64,000 nt of DNA from NCBI RefSeq assembly GCF_047948215.1, contig NC_134461.1:89355245-89419244 (forward strand). Direction: 5' to 3'. The stretch is from Lycorma delicatula (lineage: Eukaryota > Arthropoda > Insecta > Hemiptera > Fulgoridae). The translations under genes and the position numbers were made by a program. The notes beneath the pieces were generated by a model. That model made no database searches and was not told the origin of the DNA. It was given only the letters and a program-made list of their open reading frames with translations. Positions within the stretch are counted from its first letter, which is position 1; each line of letters begins with the position of its first letter. Of this stretch, positions 11,401 to 21,190 are shown piece after piece.

Positions 11401-14400
11401 AGGAAAACGGTCATTCATAGTCCTATACAACTGCATAACGCATTGTCTCATATCAATTTCCATCTTCGTAATTTTAAGAAAAGAAATTCGTAATAATGAG
11501 CAACATTCCGTGCAGCCTAAGACAATCTTAAGTATCTACTTACTAACCAACTGAGGCAGAGTCCAGCCGTTCCCTTCCCTAGAATGAATAAGCCGTTTCA
11601 GTTTGCCGGTTGTGGATCCAGTAACAGACACTTTATCCAAGGGCTTTTTCTGCGCGTTATTGGAAAAAGGAATTCACGGTAGATGAGTTGTTAACACATC
11701 CACTGGTGTACTTTACGGCCACAAACAAAAGTAAAAAGGGCTTTAAGCTGAAAAAAAAAAAACTGTTATTATCAGAAATCTGGAATATCCTAACTATCCT
11801 CCAGAACCGGATTTGCTCGGCTATTTCGGGGCCAGTCCCCGCTAAGGAATGGTGAAAAAAAGGAAAGAAATAAAGAGAAACGAAAAGAAAGAAAAGGCAA
11901 TTATTATTATTATTCAGCTTTAAACTAATCGCCAAAGAAAAAACGGGCTTTTATAATAATTACAATACTTTATAATAACTATTAATTGTATGGGCCGTGC
12001 GTAATACATTTTTGATTCGCTGAATTATTCAGTTTTAATTAACGAAGGTCAAACAATAAAAATTTAACAATAAATATATTAAATGATAAATGAAAAATAG
12101 AAAAAAAATATTAATTAAATAAAAAACCTTATTTTTTAGAAATGGAACAATTATTCTGTTAATTATTATTAGTCAACTATGCGGAAATATCTTTTTAAAC
12201 TGCAATAAATAATCAGTTTGATAAAATAAAATAAGTACTCTGTATTTATTTAAAAAAAATCTCGAAATAGAGTAACTTTTTTCTTATTTGTTATATTAAC
12301 CTTATGCACTGCAGATATAATACATCAGTCTTAGCGGAATGCAAAAATTACTGAATTTTGTTACATAAAAACGGTGATTATATTTGTAAAATATTAAAGC
12401 TGAATTTCTCAGAAACTGTTCTTAAAAATTTGATAAAAACTTTATTATCTTTATTGTTATGGAAAATACGTTGTTTTTAATAGTGCAAATAACATCGGTG
12501 TTATGCTGATTATACTAAAATGATGTTAAATTAGAAAATTAACGTTATAAAACAATTTAAATTAAAAGCCTTTCATGTTTATAAAAATTAAATATCTCTA
12601 TTGTTGTGTGAATAATACAATTTTAATTTAATTCAAAAAAGGAGGAGGTTTTTTAGCGTAGAGAATATTGTCAGGCTATACGCTTTACCAAATGATCTAA
12701 TTTGGAAGTTTTTTTTTTTGTAGATGAAGATTCTCTTGTAGACCTTTTGTAAAATTTTACCAGGTAAAACCTATTCAAAGTTTTTTTTTAAAACAAAACA
12801 TTTTTATTGTTTACGAAGATGATTTGGAATATCTTTCTCTTTTTTTGTTGTCATTACTCCTTAGTGTTGGATTATTGTATCTTAATTAAAAACCATCTGA
12901 TTTCATTCTGACAATCAAAAGTAGAGAGTTAACCCACCGGGTTAGTTTAACGGTTAACTCGTCCTTACAAATCAGTTATTTAACAGCTGATTTTCGAAGT
13001 CGAAGGTTCTGAGGTTCAAATCCTAGAAAAGGATAATTGGTTTTATACGGATCTGAATATTACCCAGAGGATACCGGTGTACTTTGATGGTTGGGGATTC
13101 TCAGAGATGGTCGGCCTGAGTTTGTACAAGACTGCACCTATTTACATGTTATACGTATCATCTTCTTCACGTTTGGTTTGGTTGGGGGAGGGGGTTGCTA
13201 ATTGTTCTTTAGTTGAGTAAATTCCAACGAACACATTAGGAAAATAAAAACAAAATATAAAAATAAAGAAGTAGAGAGTAAACGTTGCTTAATATAAAAA
13301 AGTAGTTTTTTTATGATTTGTTAAACACTATGTATATGAGAATTAGATTCCATTTAATCCAATAAAAAGAATAGGTATTCTTTTTAAATTTCAGTCGATT
13401 AAGTTTCTGTAATGAAACAATTCAAAGCAATATTACCATGAATTCAAAAAATTCAACTCTCTTTAGGTCACATTTTAATTAAAATTAAAAAAAAAACTAT
13501 TATAATAAAAAATACCATAAGGTTAGTAATTACAATGAGCTGTTGAAATTAATCGATGAAAAAACAGCCCTTTTTGAGGGCTACCATAAGGTTAGTAAGT
13601 TCCATTCGGCGACGGCAGATGGTACTTATAAAAATATTCCTTATTTAAATATATAAGAAAATTAGATTTTAAGTGAGTAGTATTTTCATACTTCTCATAC
13701 ATCAAAAGATAAAGAAATTCGATTTCACATCCTAGTCCCACCGAAAGAATACCGTACTTTTCTTCAAAAAGTCGGTAAATTCATTTTATCATGAACTAAT
13801 CCTCTATTTTTTTATGTATTACAAATTTAGATATCTTAATGTAAGTATCTTTTCTGTCCAATCTGTTGTACGTAATTTTCAGAATGGCCAAATGGGTTAC
13901 TTAATATTATAATCGCTAATTTTGCTGCAGTTATATTTTGATTAAAGCCAAAGTTATAGTAGGCATTTCATTTTAATGACAAAGATACATATTTAGAATG
14001 AATTTATCAGGCGTATAAGATGAGAAATGTGACCTGTTTTATATATAAATTCTGTTTGCATCCATATGTTTAATAATGTCCACCTATGTTAAGAAATTAC
14101 AGTATAACTTCCCAGTATCGGACACGGCTTGGGAACAACAATCTGTCCGTTATTTAAAGGCGTTCACTAGTCAGAAAAAGGCGAATGTAGTATTATGTTC
14201 GGTTATTGTACAGAAAAGAAAACTTTGAATAGAACAGTATTGTGCATTTATTTCATGTAAATTAAAATTATAAAAAATTAGTTGCAAATTAATACTACTT
14301 TGTAAAATCAATTTGTTTTTTGTTGTTTTTCTGAAAATAAAACACTGTCCTCTTAAGTTCATATTTAAATTTAAAAAAAGAAAATACTGTACTACTAAAA

Positions 14401-15812
14401 TCGACTAATAAAATTAACTACTAGTACAGAATTACCTCTTACTGACACCAAATGCTCATCTACAACACCAGCATCACCGGAAACATTTTTATATGAAACT
14501 TTATGTCTAATTCGGAATTTATCTAACCAATTCCCTAATGCGTTAAACTCATCGTAACCGAGTTCTTTAGCAATTTCTAGGGCTTTCACACGTATCAAAG
14601 TTCCAGAGTCCGGAATGTTATTAGCATGAGTCCTGCAAAATCATTCATAAGTCAAATGGCCAACCGCTAAGCCTAACATTTTAGGAAATTCACGTTTGCT
14701 TAATTGATTGCCATTTTCAGTTCGTGACTTTACGATATAAGATTTGTTTTTTAAGATATCGCTTATCTCAGTTTTCCCGACATCAAGATGTTTAGCCATA
14801 TCACGCACACTGAGTTTTTCTTTTCCGTAGATATTTATAACTCATATTTTTCCTTTTAATGCCAAGTGTTTATGACTTTGAGATATTATAAATTGCGGTA
14901 ACGATTTTTATAAAATGCACAAAACTGAACGTACAGTAAACGTACGTATAGAAAATGTACGAAAGAAATAATACGGTACTATACCGTTACGAAAATATTA
15001 CACGTGTTTAATGTACAATATAAACTTATGCAACTGAACCCACCGGGTTAGTCTACTGGTGAACGCGTCTTCTCAGATCAGCTGATTTGGAAGTCAACAG
15101 TTCCAGCGTTCAAGTCCTATTAAAGTCAATTGTTTTTATACGGATTTTAATACTAGATCGTGGATACCGGTGTTCTTTGGTGATTGAATTTCAATTCGTG
15201 TTCATCTCAGGAATGGTCGAACTGAGACTGTACAAGACTACACTTCATTTACGCATGCATATCGTCCTCTGAAGTAATATCTGAACGGTAATTCCCAGAG
15301 GCTAAAAAAGGAAAAAAATATTTATACAACTGATGAATCACGCTGGAAGATGAATTGATTGAAATCATAACATCAACGACTAGGCGGAAAGTGATGTAAT
15401 CACAACAGATAAACAATTTAGACGCACTGAGTATAAAACAGAACAAGGAAAACACAAGTTTTATTGCTGCTGTCCCTTTTTTCAGAACTTGATTGAATAG
15501 TTTTTGTAGGTATATTCATTTATTCATTATCCGGGACCATTATTTAGAAGGTCCATTATTGGGAAGTATCCGTTAAGGAAAGTTTCACTGTATAATTTTG
15601 TTATATAGTACCTGCATAATATTATTTTTTTGTAAATGCTGATTTTTTATATTACTTAGTTGTTTAGTGTAGTAGTAGCATAAGTTGTACAGATTTTTAC
15701 TCACTGTTTGTTTTTGTATTTTTTTATCCAGGCACTAATGATGTTGGCTACTTATTCTGTACTAATTAATCAGTTAGAAGATGATATTTTAAAAAAATTT
15801 GGAATAAATTAA
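5095..15812 (+). CDS. Insect gustatory receptor, C-terminal half (four exons)
   Basis: Joined exons 5095-5416, 8545-8613, 9332-9421 and 15732-15812 give about 186 residues ending in a stop. Gustatory receptors are seven-pass membrane ligand-gated channels of chemosensory neurons. The visible part has the expected order. First is an intracellular loop with LLYNRLLKCCDLLNETF. Two hydrophobic segments follow (LLILSCNYFAVLLLLLH, and INVFLSILYCLYIIY), then an ELLLDEL block, a QFKGAPVSVSAASYFKLNKS block, and the last membrane segment ATYSVLINQL. The last segment matches the family signature TYhhhhhQF with L for F. The last three introns are all phase 0, as in the ancestral insect Gr/Or plan. All six splice sites in them are GT/AG and no lesion is visible. 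The N-terminal exons were not found; the first visible exon starts with one base completing a split codon. The introns are heavily invaded by transposons. The receptor subfamily and ligand cannot be told. Confidence 0.75.
5417..6609. other. Gr intron, AT-rich, nothing recognised
   Basis: Left part of the 3.1 kb intron. No SINE, transposase or exon-like block was seen before the repeat-borne relic at 6610. The open frame 6473-6703 is a different frame of that relic's edge. Confidence 0.4.
6610..7008 (+). pseudogene. Relic of a widespread repeat-borne insect protein
   Basis: One continuous frame of about 132 codons broken by three stops. Blocks are PHLISQVEFNDLVRELDLSK, QAELLGSCLKE, KISYFKN, LMKYFK, SPYSCCDIEGLISDLNIAY, RLLIDSSKISL, VVLLHNSNKNP, then ETYEST. 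I recall near-identical wording (LIDSSKxSLKAVLLHNGN, ETYExxxxLI) from proteins repeated many times in arthropod genomes, which suggests a mobile-element or domesticated-repeat origin. The element class is unknown to me. The frame is cut immediately by the SINE at 7014, so the rest was lost or lies elsewhere. Confidence 0.5.
7014..7299 (+). mobile_element. tRNA-headed SINE (family S1), full-length copy
   Basis: Starts CCCACCGGGTTGGTCTAGTG. The A-box-like part is GGTCTAGTGGTGAACTCG and the B-box-like part is GGTTCAAATCCTAG. The body contains ACCGGTGTTCTTTGGTG and CATCTCAGGAATGGTCG. The 3' part has CATCCTCTGAAGTAATA, then CCAGAGGCTAAACAG and an A-rich tail. Six further copies occur in this window, which defines the boundaries. 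Confidence 0.85.
7545..7985 (+). repeat. Dispersed repeat family B, copy 2
   Basis: Imperfect copy of 4605-5045 in the same orientation, with the same order of blocks, including a TTACGTACATATG microsatellite and CGGTCTAGATAAACTAG. It lies within the first visible Gr intron. Confidence 0.65.
8545..8613 (+). CDS. Gustatory receptor exon (intracellular, 23 aa)
   Basis: Acceptor TTTTTTCAG, donor GTATTT, exactly 23 codons, phase 0 at both ends. It encodes SELLLDELTVLPTAKLSTNT plus three residues. A short phase-0 exon at this place is typical of Gr genes. Intron DNA between 7990 and 8544 shows nothing else. Confidence 0.65.
8614..9331. other. Gr intron, no recognised content
   Basis: AT-rich intron of 718 bp with a TTTA-rich stretch near 8695-8715. 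No transposon or RNA gene was recognised. Confidence 0.5.
9332..9421 (+). CDS. Gustatory receptor exon (pre-TM7 loop)
   Basis: Acceptor TTTTTTTAACAG, donor GTTAGT, 30 codons, phase 0 at both ends. The text LLQFKGAPVSVSAASYFKLN corresponds to the family's conserved LxxQLxxxxVxFxACGxFxL segment before the last membrane helix. Confidence 0.75.
9430..10330 (+). mobile_element. R1/I-like LINE 3' fragment (C-terminal ORF2 plus 3' UTR)
   Basis: A frame with only two stops (about 9491-9998) reads FELWEVR, EATEGRYSYSLFPDV, SWVHPNKYMTQYISEHGVC, RDRLQRFSLMD, a CGxLDDVHHVLY metal-binding-like block and LGVRSPCQLA. This matches the post-RNase-H C-terminal tail of R1/I-clade LINEs (GRxTYxxFP, YxxQFLSGHG, DxxxHVLFxC). 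The GC-richer 3' UTR runs to about 10320. 5' truncated and dead; lies in the last Gr intron. Confidence 0.65.
10640..11660 (-). mobile_element. LINE reverse transcriptase relic
   Basis: Minus-strand reading with many stops and frame shifts. The block NVLTSILCAKVNAYLERHQV-IPEEQKGC matches the RT palm/finger entry (YKLLTxIIxxKVYxHLExxxILxxEQKGC). It is followed by FNSMSLSWL (for DSVPHSWL) and a KWQTCLKL block, then a GDALSSF-like segment. This is a different LINE type from the neighbour at 9430. The upstream end near 11560-11650 reads GKLKRLIHSREGNGWTLPQL, unassigned. Confidence 0.5.
11661..12932. other. AT-rich Gr intron, nothing recognised
   Basis: No coding or RNA feature. The open frame on the minus strand (11657-11935) contains a run of Asn codons from ATT/AAT repeats and looks non-coding. 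Confidence 0.4.
12933..13170 (+). mobile_element. SINE family S1, diverged 3'-truncated copy
   Basis: Starts CCCACCGGGTTAGTTTAACG with B box GAGGTTCAAATCC and the ATACCGGTGTACTTTGATGG body. It ends near TCATCTTCTTCAC without the terminal GAGGCTAAACAG. Confidence 0.75.
13171..14097. other. AT-rich Gr intron, nothing recognised
   Basis: A 20-bp block (TACCATAAGGTTAGTAA) occurs twice, near 13512 and 13582. No gene seen. Confidence 0.4.
14395..14870 (-). pseudogene. CENP-B/pogo transposase DNA-binding region
   Basis: Broken reading frame of the pogo relic. The longest intact part is 67 codons starting MIRVKALEIAKELGYDEFNA and ending within the CENP-B HTH. There is a stop in the YE*FCRTHANN region before it. 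In intact relatives this part binds the terminal repeats. Confidence 0.7.
15039..15320 (+). mobile_element. SINE family S1, copy nested in pogo element
   Basis: CCCACCGGGTTAGTCTACTG head, AGATCAGCTGATTTGGAAGT palindromic block, GCGTTCAAGTCC B box, full body and AGAGGCTAAAAAAGGAAAAA tail. Confidence 0.85.
15732..15812 (+). CDS. Gustatory receptor last exon (TM7, stop)
   Basis: The acceptor is TTTTTATCCAG. The exon reads ALMMLATYSVLINQLEDDIL, then KKFGIN and TAA at 15810-15812. TYSVLINQL is the diagnostic TYhhhhhQF-type motif near the C-terminus. The intron before it is 6.3 kb and phase 0. Confidence 0.75.
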   Translation, partial: ALMMLATYSVLINQLEDDILKKFGIN

Positions 15813-16304
15813 GAACAAATAAATTATCAAATAGCAAAAGGTATACAAAGGCATAAATATTTTAAGGATTTATATTAAGGTAATTATACAATTAGGAACT
15901 AATCTCTAATATTGATGAAATTTGGAATATACCTTATTTAGAACATAAGTTAATTATTACAATTGAAACTATTAGTCGGAAACGCATTTTACTTGAGTTA
16001 CGTCTCTCGTAAGTCGCACAGTACCGTCACCTAAAATTTCGTAATTCAACACGGTATAAGTGTAATATTCATTATTTTCGGACTAAATAATTTGGTTGTT
16101 TGTTAGTTAAGTTAAGAATGAAATTAGATTCACTTAAGAATAAATTACGTTAGATTAAGCTTATGTGAAACTTAGGTTAGGTTAAGTGCAATATATATTA
16201 TTTACGCAGTAAATAACTTGATTTAAATGAAATTCAGTTTAGTTTATGGTTATGTTAGCTTAGGTAACAGTTCCGTGTACCGAACTTCGAATCAACATAA
16301 CCTT
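15813..16304. other. Downstream flank of the Gr gene, nothing recognised
   Basis: No polyadenylation signal stands out strongly. Two TTAGG-like units near 16170 are too few to be telomeric. Confidence 0.4.
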
Positions 16305-16586
16305 CTTTCTTTTTTGCTTAGTCTTCGGAACCACCATAAGGTATTACTTCAGAGGATGATACGTATGAATGTAAATGAAGTGTAGTTTCGTACAGTTTCA
16401 GGTTCACCATTCCCTGGGATGTGCGTTTAATTGAAACCCAACCATCAAAGAACACCGGTACCCATGATCTAATATTCAAATCCATATAAAAGTAATTGTC
16501 TTTATTGGGATTTGAATGTTGAAACTCTCGACTTCCAAATCAGCTGATTTGGGAAGACGCGTTCACTACTAGACCAACTCGGTGGA
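16305..16586 (-). mobile_element. SINE family S1, minus-strand copy
   Basis: Reverse complement of the family: the head ends at CCAACTCGGTGG (16575-16585). It contains CCAAATCAGCTGATTTGGGA, AAGAACACCGGTACCCATGA and, at the tail side, CTTCAGAGGATGATACG. Confidence 0.85.
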
Positions 16587-16602
16587 TTAATTATTCTTCA
16601 TC

Positions 16603-16846
16603 TTTTCTTTCTTTTTCCTGTTTATCCTCCGGTAACTACCATTTAGATAATTCTTCAGAGGATGAATGAGGATGATATGTATGAGTGTAAATGAAGTGTA
16701 GTCTTGTACATTCTCAGTTCGACCATTCCTGAGATGTGTGGTTAATTGAAACCCAACCACCAAAGAACACCGGTATCCACAATCTAGTATTCAAATCCAT
16801 GTAAAAATAACTGGCTTTACTAGGACTTGAACGCTATAACTCTCGA
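16603..16846 (-). mobile_element. SINE family S1, minus-strand copy lacking its tRNA head
   Basis: Contains TTCAGAGGATGAATGAGGAT, ACCATTCCTGAGATGTGTGG, AAAGAACACCGGTATCCACA and GGACTTGAACG. It stops at CTCTCGA, where the head should follow, so it is truncated. Confidence 0.8.
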
Positions 16847-16989
16847 AATTATTCTTCATCTGGAAATTATATACCACACACCAATTTTCTGTGGGTGTAG
16901 AAACCATGAATGGATTATGTGAGGATTGTTAGAGCTCCAGTAGCGATCATTACAACGATTAATGTAGCATTAAAGACACTAAACAGAGA

Positions 16990-17245
16990 TATTCCTTTTT
17001 ATTGCACAAATTTTCATAATCATTTGTTAGGAGAGTTTAAAAAGCTTACCCCAACATCTTCCAAAGTTTCATCATTAGGTAGTGAATGTTTCCGGCTACG
17101 TCTCTGATTGCAAATGGAACCAGTCCCTCTATATTTCTTGATGAAACGATGAATCAAAGATTTATTTCGTATATTCTTACCGGTGAACTGCTATTGAAAA
17201 GCTTCTTGGCACAAAACAAAAGATTTAGTTGTTAAATAATAAGTG
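16990..17245 (-). mobile_element. Tc1/mariner-superfamily transposase relic (HTH part)
   Basis: The minus strand reads LWIHRFIKKYRGTGSICNQR, RSRKHSLPNDETLEDVGVSF and LNSPNK. This resembles the N-terminal helix-turn-helix and linker of DDE_3 transposases (xxRFxxTGSVxxRxxSGRP...TxExxExVxxxxxxSPxK). Short and broken; downstream text is not recognisable. Confidence 0.45.
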
Positions 17246-19425
17246 TAGTGTTAATTTCTTGTGTGAGCCAAATTACAGAATTTTCCATTTTATTATCATA
17301 ATTATCATTCTGACTGAAATGGTAATCCTCCATAAACCATTAATCAAATAATTAGTCCCCCAAGTGGAATTAAAACCAATTGATAATGCAATAACCTTGT
17401 TATTTTGAATGCCATGTTAATTTTTTTTTTTTTTTTAATATACAACTGCATTCAGTATAAGAAGAATCATTACGTAAATTAAAAAATCAATTGACTTAGA
17501 GAAAATGAAGATCTGTTATTTAAAAAAAAAAATTGACCTATTTTTTGAAAACAACTTATAAATAATGCTACAGGCTGATGAGGCTATTCATTTAGTGGCA
17601 TTTTTACCCCTGTTGCTCTTACTTGTCTTAGTGCAGATATAGAATTAAGTTTAGAATCCTACTAACTTCACTGGATTAGTTAATAGCGAGGATTAAAACT
17701 TTTACCGTGCCTAAAGTTTGAATAATGTGGTTAAGTTTTGATTTCAATAATCTTAAAAACTTAAAATTTTTAAATTGAATAATTTTTAACACAAAAATTT
17801 ATAATTTTATTTTTAATATTCATAACGTATATTTTCCTATACATTATATTCACACTCACGAAAACTCATACGTACTTCATTGCTTCTTATTCTTTTGGAT
17901 CAAGATTCCCTTAATTTTTAAAGTATCAAAGAATTAGTTCTTACTGGTAACACCATTATGCATTTTCAAGTACCTAATATACTTAAAGACCATATTTAAA
18001 TTAGTGCAGTTCATTTAATTAACATCTTTGATGAGCTGGATAGGTAGAATTCCTTCCTGCAGATAATTTTCATATTTTTAAAATGTATTATTTATATTGT
18101 GTAATGTAATAACAGCCAAATTGTCTTACTATCGAAGCAAAATTCCAAAAACCCAAGAAATTACTATTGGTATTCTTTTCTTTTTGTTACATAAATTATC
18201 TATTTACACTGATAAAAGTTTATTCATAACTGAAAACTGTCATGCTCTCTAGTTTCATTCTTAGAAAGGTGGAAAGACTTTGCTATATGAAGTACATTCT
18301 TTTCTATTCTTCCCAAGTAATTTTCATTCTTTCTTAAATATAACAAATTTGTCATATTTCCATTTATGTATTAATATTATTTACGTAGTACATATATAAT
18401 ATGTATTCTTATAGTAGTAATTTCAGTTTAATTGCTTTCATTTAATTTCCCTTATTTTCAATTCTTTAAAATAATTTTTGTTTTTTTTTAATACACAAGT
18501 CCAATGCAAATGACTCGTGCTTTCATTTCTTGTATTTTATATTATAAGTTTTAATTTTAAGTTGTATTATAAGTTTTATTTTAATTCTCAATTATTCTAT
18601 TTTTTTTTTAAGATATGTTGAGTTCCATTATTCTCCATTACTTTTTTCTATTATACATTCATATTTAAATGCAATTTTATTTTCTTGATTTTTAATTAGT
18701 TTACCATAAATACCACTTTTTAAAAAAAACAACTGAAAATATTTTCATCAACCTTCCCTATAAAATACTAAATATTCTATAGTTAGAAAATTTGTTAGCG
18801 CACTGACTATGGATTTTGCTTGGGGATTTACCTATGGTCTTGTACTGATCTTTCTAGTGCAGTACCCAACTTAAAGTCTAGGCTTTGTACACGTAATTTG
18901 ATTGCAGCACCATCGATCTATCTTTAATATTGGTACTTTTTTAATTGTTACTTGAGGCTATTTACAATACTTACAAAAATCATTAATACACTTGAGGTGT
19001 ATAAACACCATGTGTTCCGTACTGTAGTGGCAGTATGAAAATTTATTCATATACATGGAGATCTGTGCTCACTTACACTTGTCCACTATTATTTGGAAAA
19101 GGAATATTTTACAGCTGTAATGATGGTACAATTAGAAAAAAGGAATATACATTGTCATATATATTATTTTCTTTGCAAAATAGATGATTGAGATTGATAT
19201 TTCACATTTTTGTTCATTATATGCACGTATGTTCTGATATAAATTATTTACAATGAAGTTTTTTGTAAATATTTCAAAATCTATATCCAGAAAAAACAAA
19301 CAAAAAAAAGACAGCAATAATCTCTTTCTATATTATTAATATAATACAAAATATAAATACCAAATAAAAATTTAATATGACATGTACATTGTAATTGTAA
19401 TACAGTGTCCAATGAAGAAATGAAG
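17246..19425. other. 2.2 kb AT-rich DNA, nothing recognised
   Basis: Repeated homopolymer T and A runs. No coding block, SINE or inverted repeat was recognised on either strand. Confidence 0.4.
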
Positions 19426-19935
19426 AAACTTTCAGGACATGTTCTACTGGTAAAAATAATGAAAAAAATTTATATAAACATAGGTCTGGAAACTCTTTGT
19501 TTTTCAGTTACGTCTAGCAAAAGATTTCGCCTGGATTTCACCTCCTAATACAAAGAAGCCTACTGTAATTTTTGGGACCCAAATTACGGAGTAAAGTTGT
19601 AGTTTCTTAAGTAATTTTAGCTGGGAAATAGGATAAAACATGTTCTCAGAACTGTAACTCGAGTTTTTTTGTTTTTTTTACCATTAAATAATAAATAAAA
19701 ATTTTAAAAATTGTTATTTTATTGAAGCAAAATAGTTGAAAAATAGACAGAAAATCGTATTACTCTGTACCTAATAAACATTATGCTTTCCGTATCACTC
19801 AGGATTGTTTCGTATAAATTCAGTAGCACTTCGTATTTTAATGAATAACTCTTCTTTAGTGTTAATTTTTTGTTGGTATACTGTCGTTTTTATTTGGCCC
19901 CAAATGAAGTACTACGTTAAGTGACGTTAAGTCAG
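19426..19935 (-). mobile_element. Tc1/mariner-superfamily (DDE_3) relic, C-terminal end
   Basis: The minus strand at about 19785-19930 reads YFIWGQIKTTVYQQKINTKE, then ELFIKIRSATEFIRNNPE. This is the C-terminal signature of DDE_3 elements (FLWGxLKxxVYxTxVNTxEELxxRIxxAxxxIRxxPE). The left part (19508-19545, AGTTACGTCTAGCAAAAGAT) matches 33870-33905 next to another DDE_3 relic, so the two share an element end. Confidence 0.65.
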
Positions 19936-19954
19936 GTACCAATTGATCGTTCAA

Positions 19955-21190
19955 TTCAGTTTAAGACTACTAGCGAGTGCACGCCAGTACTAGAGACAAC
20001 TAGCGACTAGCCACTATTAACGACTACAGTTCTAGAGACTAGCCACTCAGTAAGTTATAACAACTACTAGCTACTATATACTAGCAACTACTAGCAAAAG
20101 TTTTTGTAACACAAGGATCTAGGCAATTTTCATAATCAGTAAAAAAAAAGAGTTGCTATACGAATGGATAAATATACACTTGACATTAAAAGTCGTGCAT
20201 CCAGATTCTCTCCGGAGAATACTCATGAAAGGTTACACATTACTAGCTACTATCCAGTACAAGCGACTACTAGCAGCTAATAGCGATTAGAAGCGACTGC
20301 TAGCAGCTACTCGTGACTACTAGAGACATAGCGACTAGTCGCTACTATCTAGCGACTACGAGGGTTTAATAGCGACTAGCGACAGCTAGCAACTAGCCAT
20401 TACTAGCGACTACTAGGAAATATTAGCGACTACAAGCAACTACTAGTTACGTGATTACTCGCGTCTGCTAGCGAAAACTAGCAACTACTTAATACTAGCC
20501 TATATTAGCGGGTACTAGCGACTACTCACGACTGTTAGCTAATACTCGAATATACTGCTGAATAGAGTACTGAATACATCTATTATTGACTACTGGCGGT
20601 TATTAGTGACTATTAAAGGCAAGTAACTAATAGCGACTACTACTTGAGATAGCGACCACATACGACTCCTAGCAAATCTCGTTATTTTTAGCTACTGGCG
20701 ACTACTAGCAACTATTGCGTCTACTAGCTACTACTAGCGATTATATGCGACTAGCATGAGCTAGCAACACATAGCGTCTACTTACTACTAGCGAACTGCA
20801 ACAACTAACGACTACTAATGACTAGCGATTACTAGCGCCAGGTGACTATTAGCGAATAACAACTACTAGCGAGTAGTAATTAGTAGCCACTACTAGCGAA
20901 TAATAGCGATTTGCGACTATTAGCGTTTACTAGTGACTAGTTGAGGAGGGAAAAGCTCTTCCAGCCGCCGCCTACCCGCCTTCCTTCCCCGCAGGAAGTA
21001 CAGCATGTCCCTAAGTAATGACTGCCCAATGCGTCTACTAGCGACTAGTAACAACTATTCACATCTAGTAGCGACCACTAACGAATTATCGACTAACGAC
21101 CACCTACTACTATTAGCGACTACCGCCAGTCTGCTAGCCACTACTATCTACTAGGGACTACTCGCGACTATTAACGACTAGTAGCGACTA
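19955..21190. repeat. Degenerate decamer array (ACTACTAGCG-like)
   Basis: About 1.2 kb in which GCGACTAC, ACTACTAG and CTAGCGACTA recur dozens of times with a roughly 10-bp step and much drift. It is interrupted by a unique stretch at about 20098-20245 and by a GC-rich block at 20940-21035. It abuts the DDE_3 relic on the left. Stops in many frames (TAG, TAA) rule out protein repeats. Origin unknown. Confidence 0.8.
20940..21035 (-). mobile_element. Fragment resembling the R1-like LINE 3' end
   Basis: GAGGAGGGAAAAGCTCTTCC followed by a GC-rich block resembles GAGGAGGAAAAAGCTCTGGC at 49951, the 3' end of the LINE at 49938-52864. Short, so tentative; it interrupts the decamer array. Confidence 0.4.

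Larger units (their letters stand above)
14100..15590 (-). mobile_element. pogo/Tigger DNA transposon relic
   Basis: The ends form inverted repeats: CAGTATAACTTCCCAGTATC at 14100 and, reverse-complemented from 15590, CAGTGAAACTTTCCTTAACG. Both are flanked by TA (14098-14099 and 15591-15592). Inside, the minus strand at 14390-14870 encodes a pogo N-terminal region. It has MAKHLDVGKTEISDILKNK (psq-type HTH), then ANNIPDSGTLIRVKALEIAK-ELG and NWLDKFRIRHKVSYKNVSGD (CENP-B-type HTH). The catalytic DDE part is missing, so it is non-autonomous. A SINE (15039-15320) is nested inside, so the SINE is younger. Confidence 0.75.

Noticed and set aside
16165..16185. TTAGGTTAGG, the insect telomere unit
   Set aside because: Only two units, inside AT-rich unique DNA; expected by chance.
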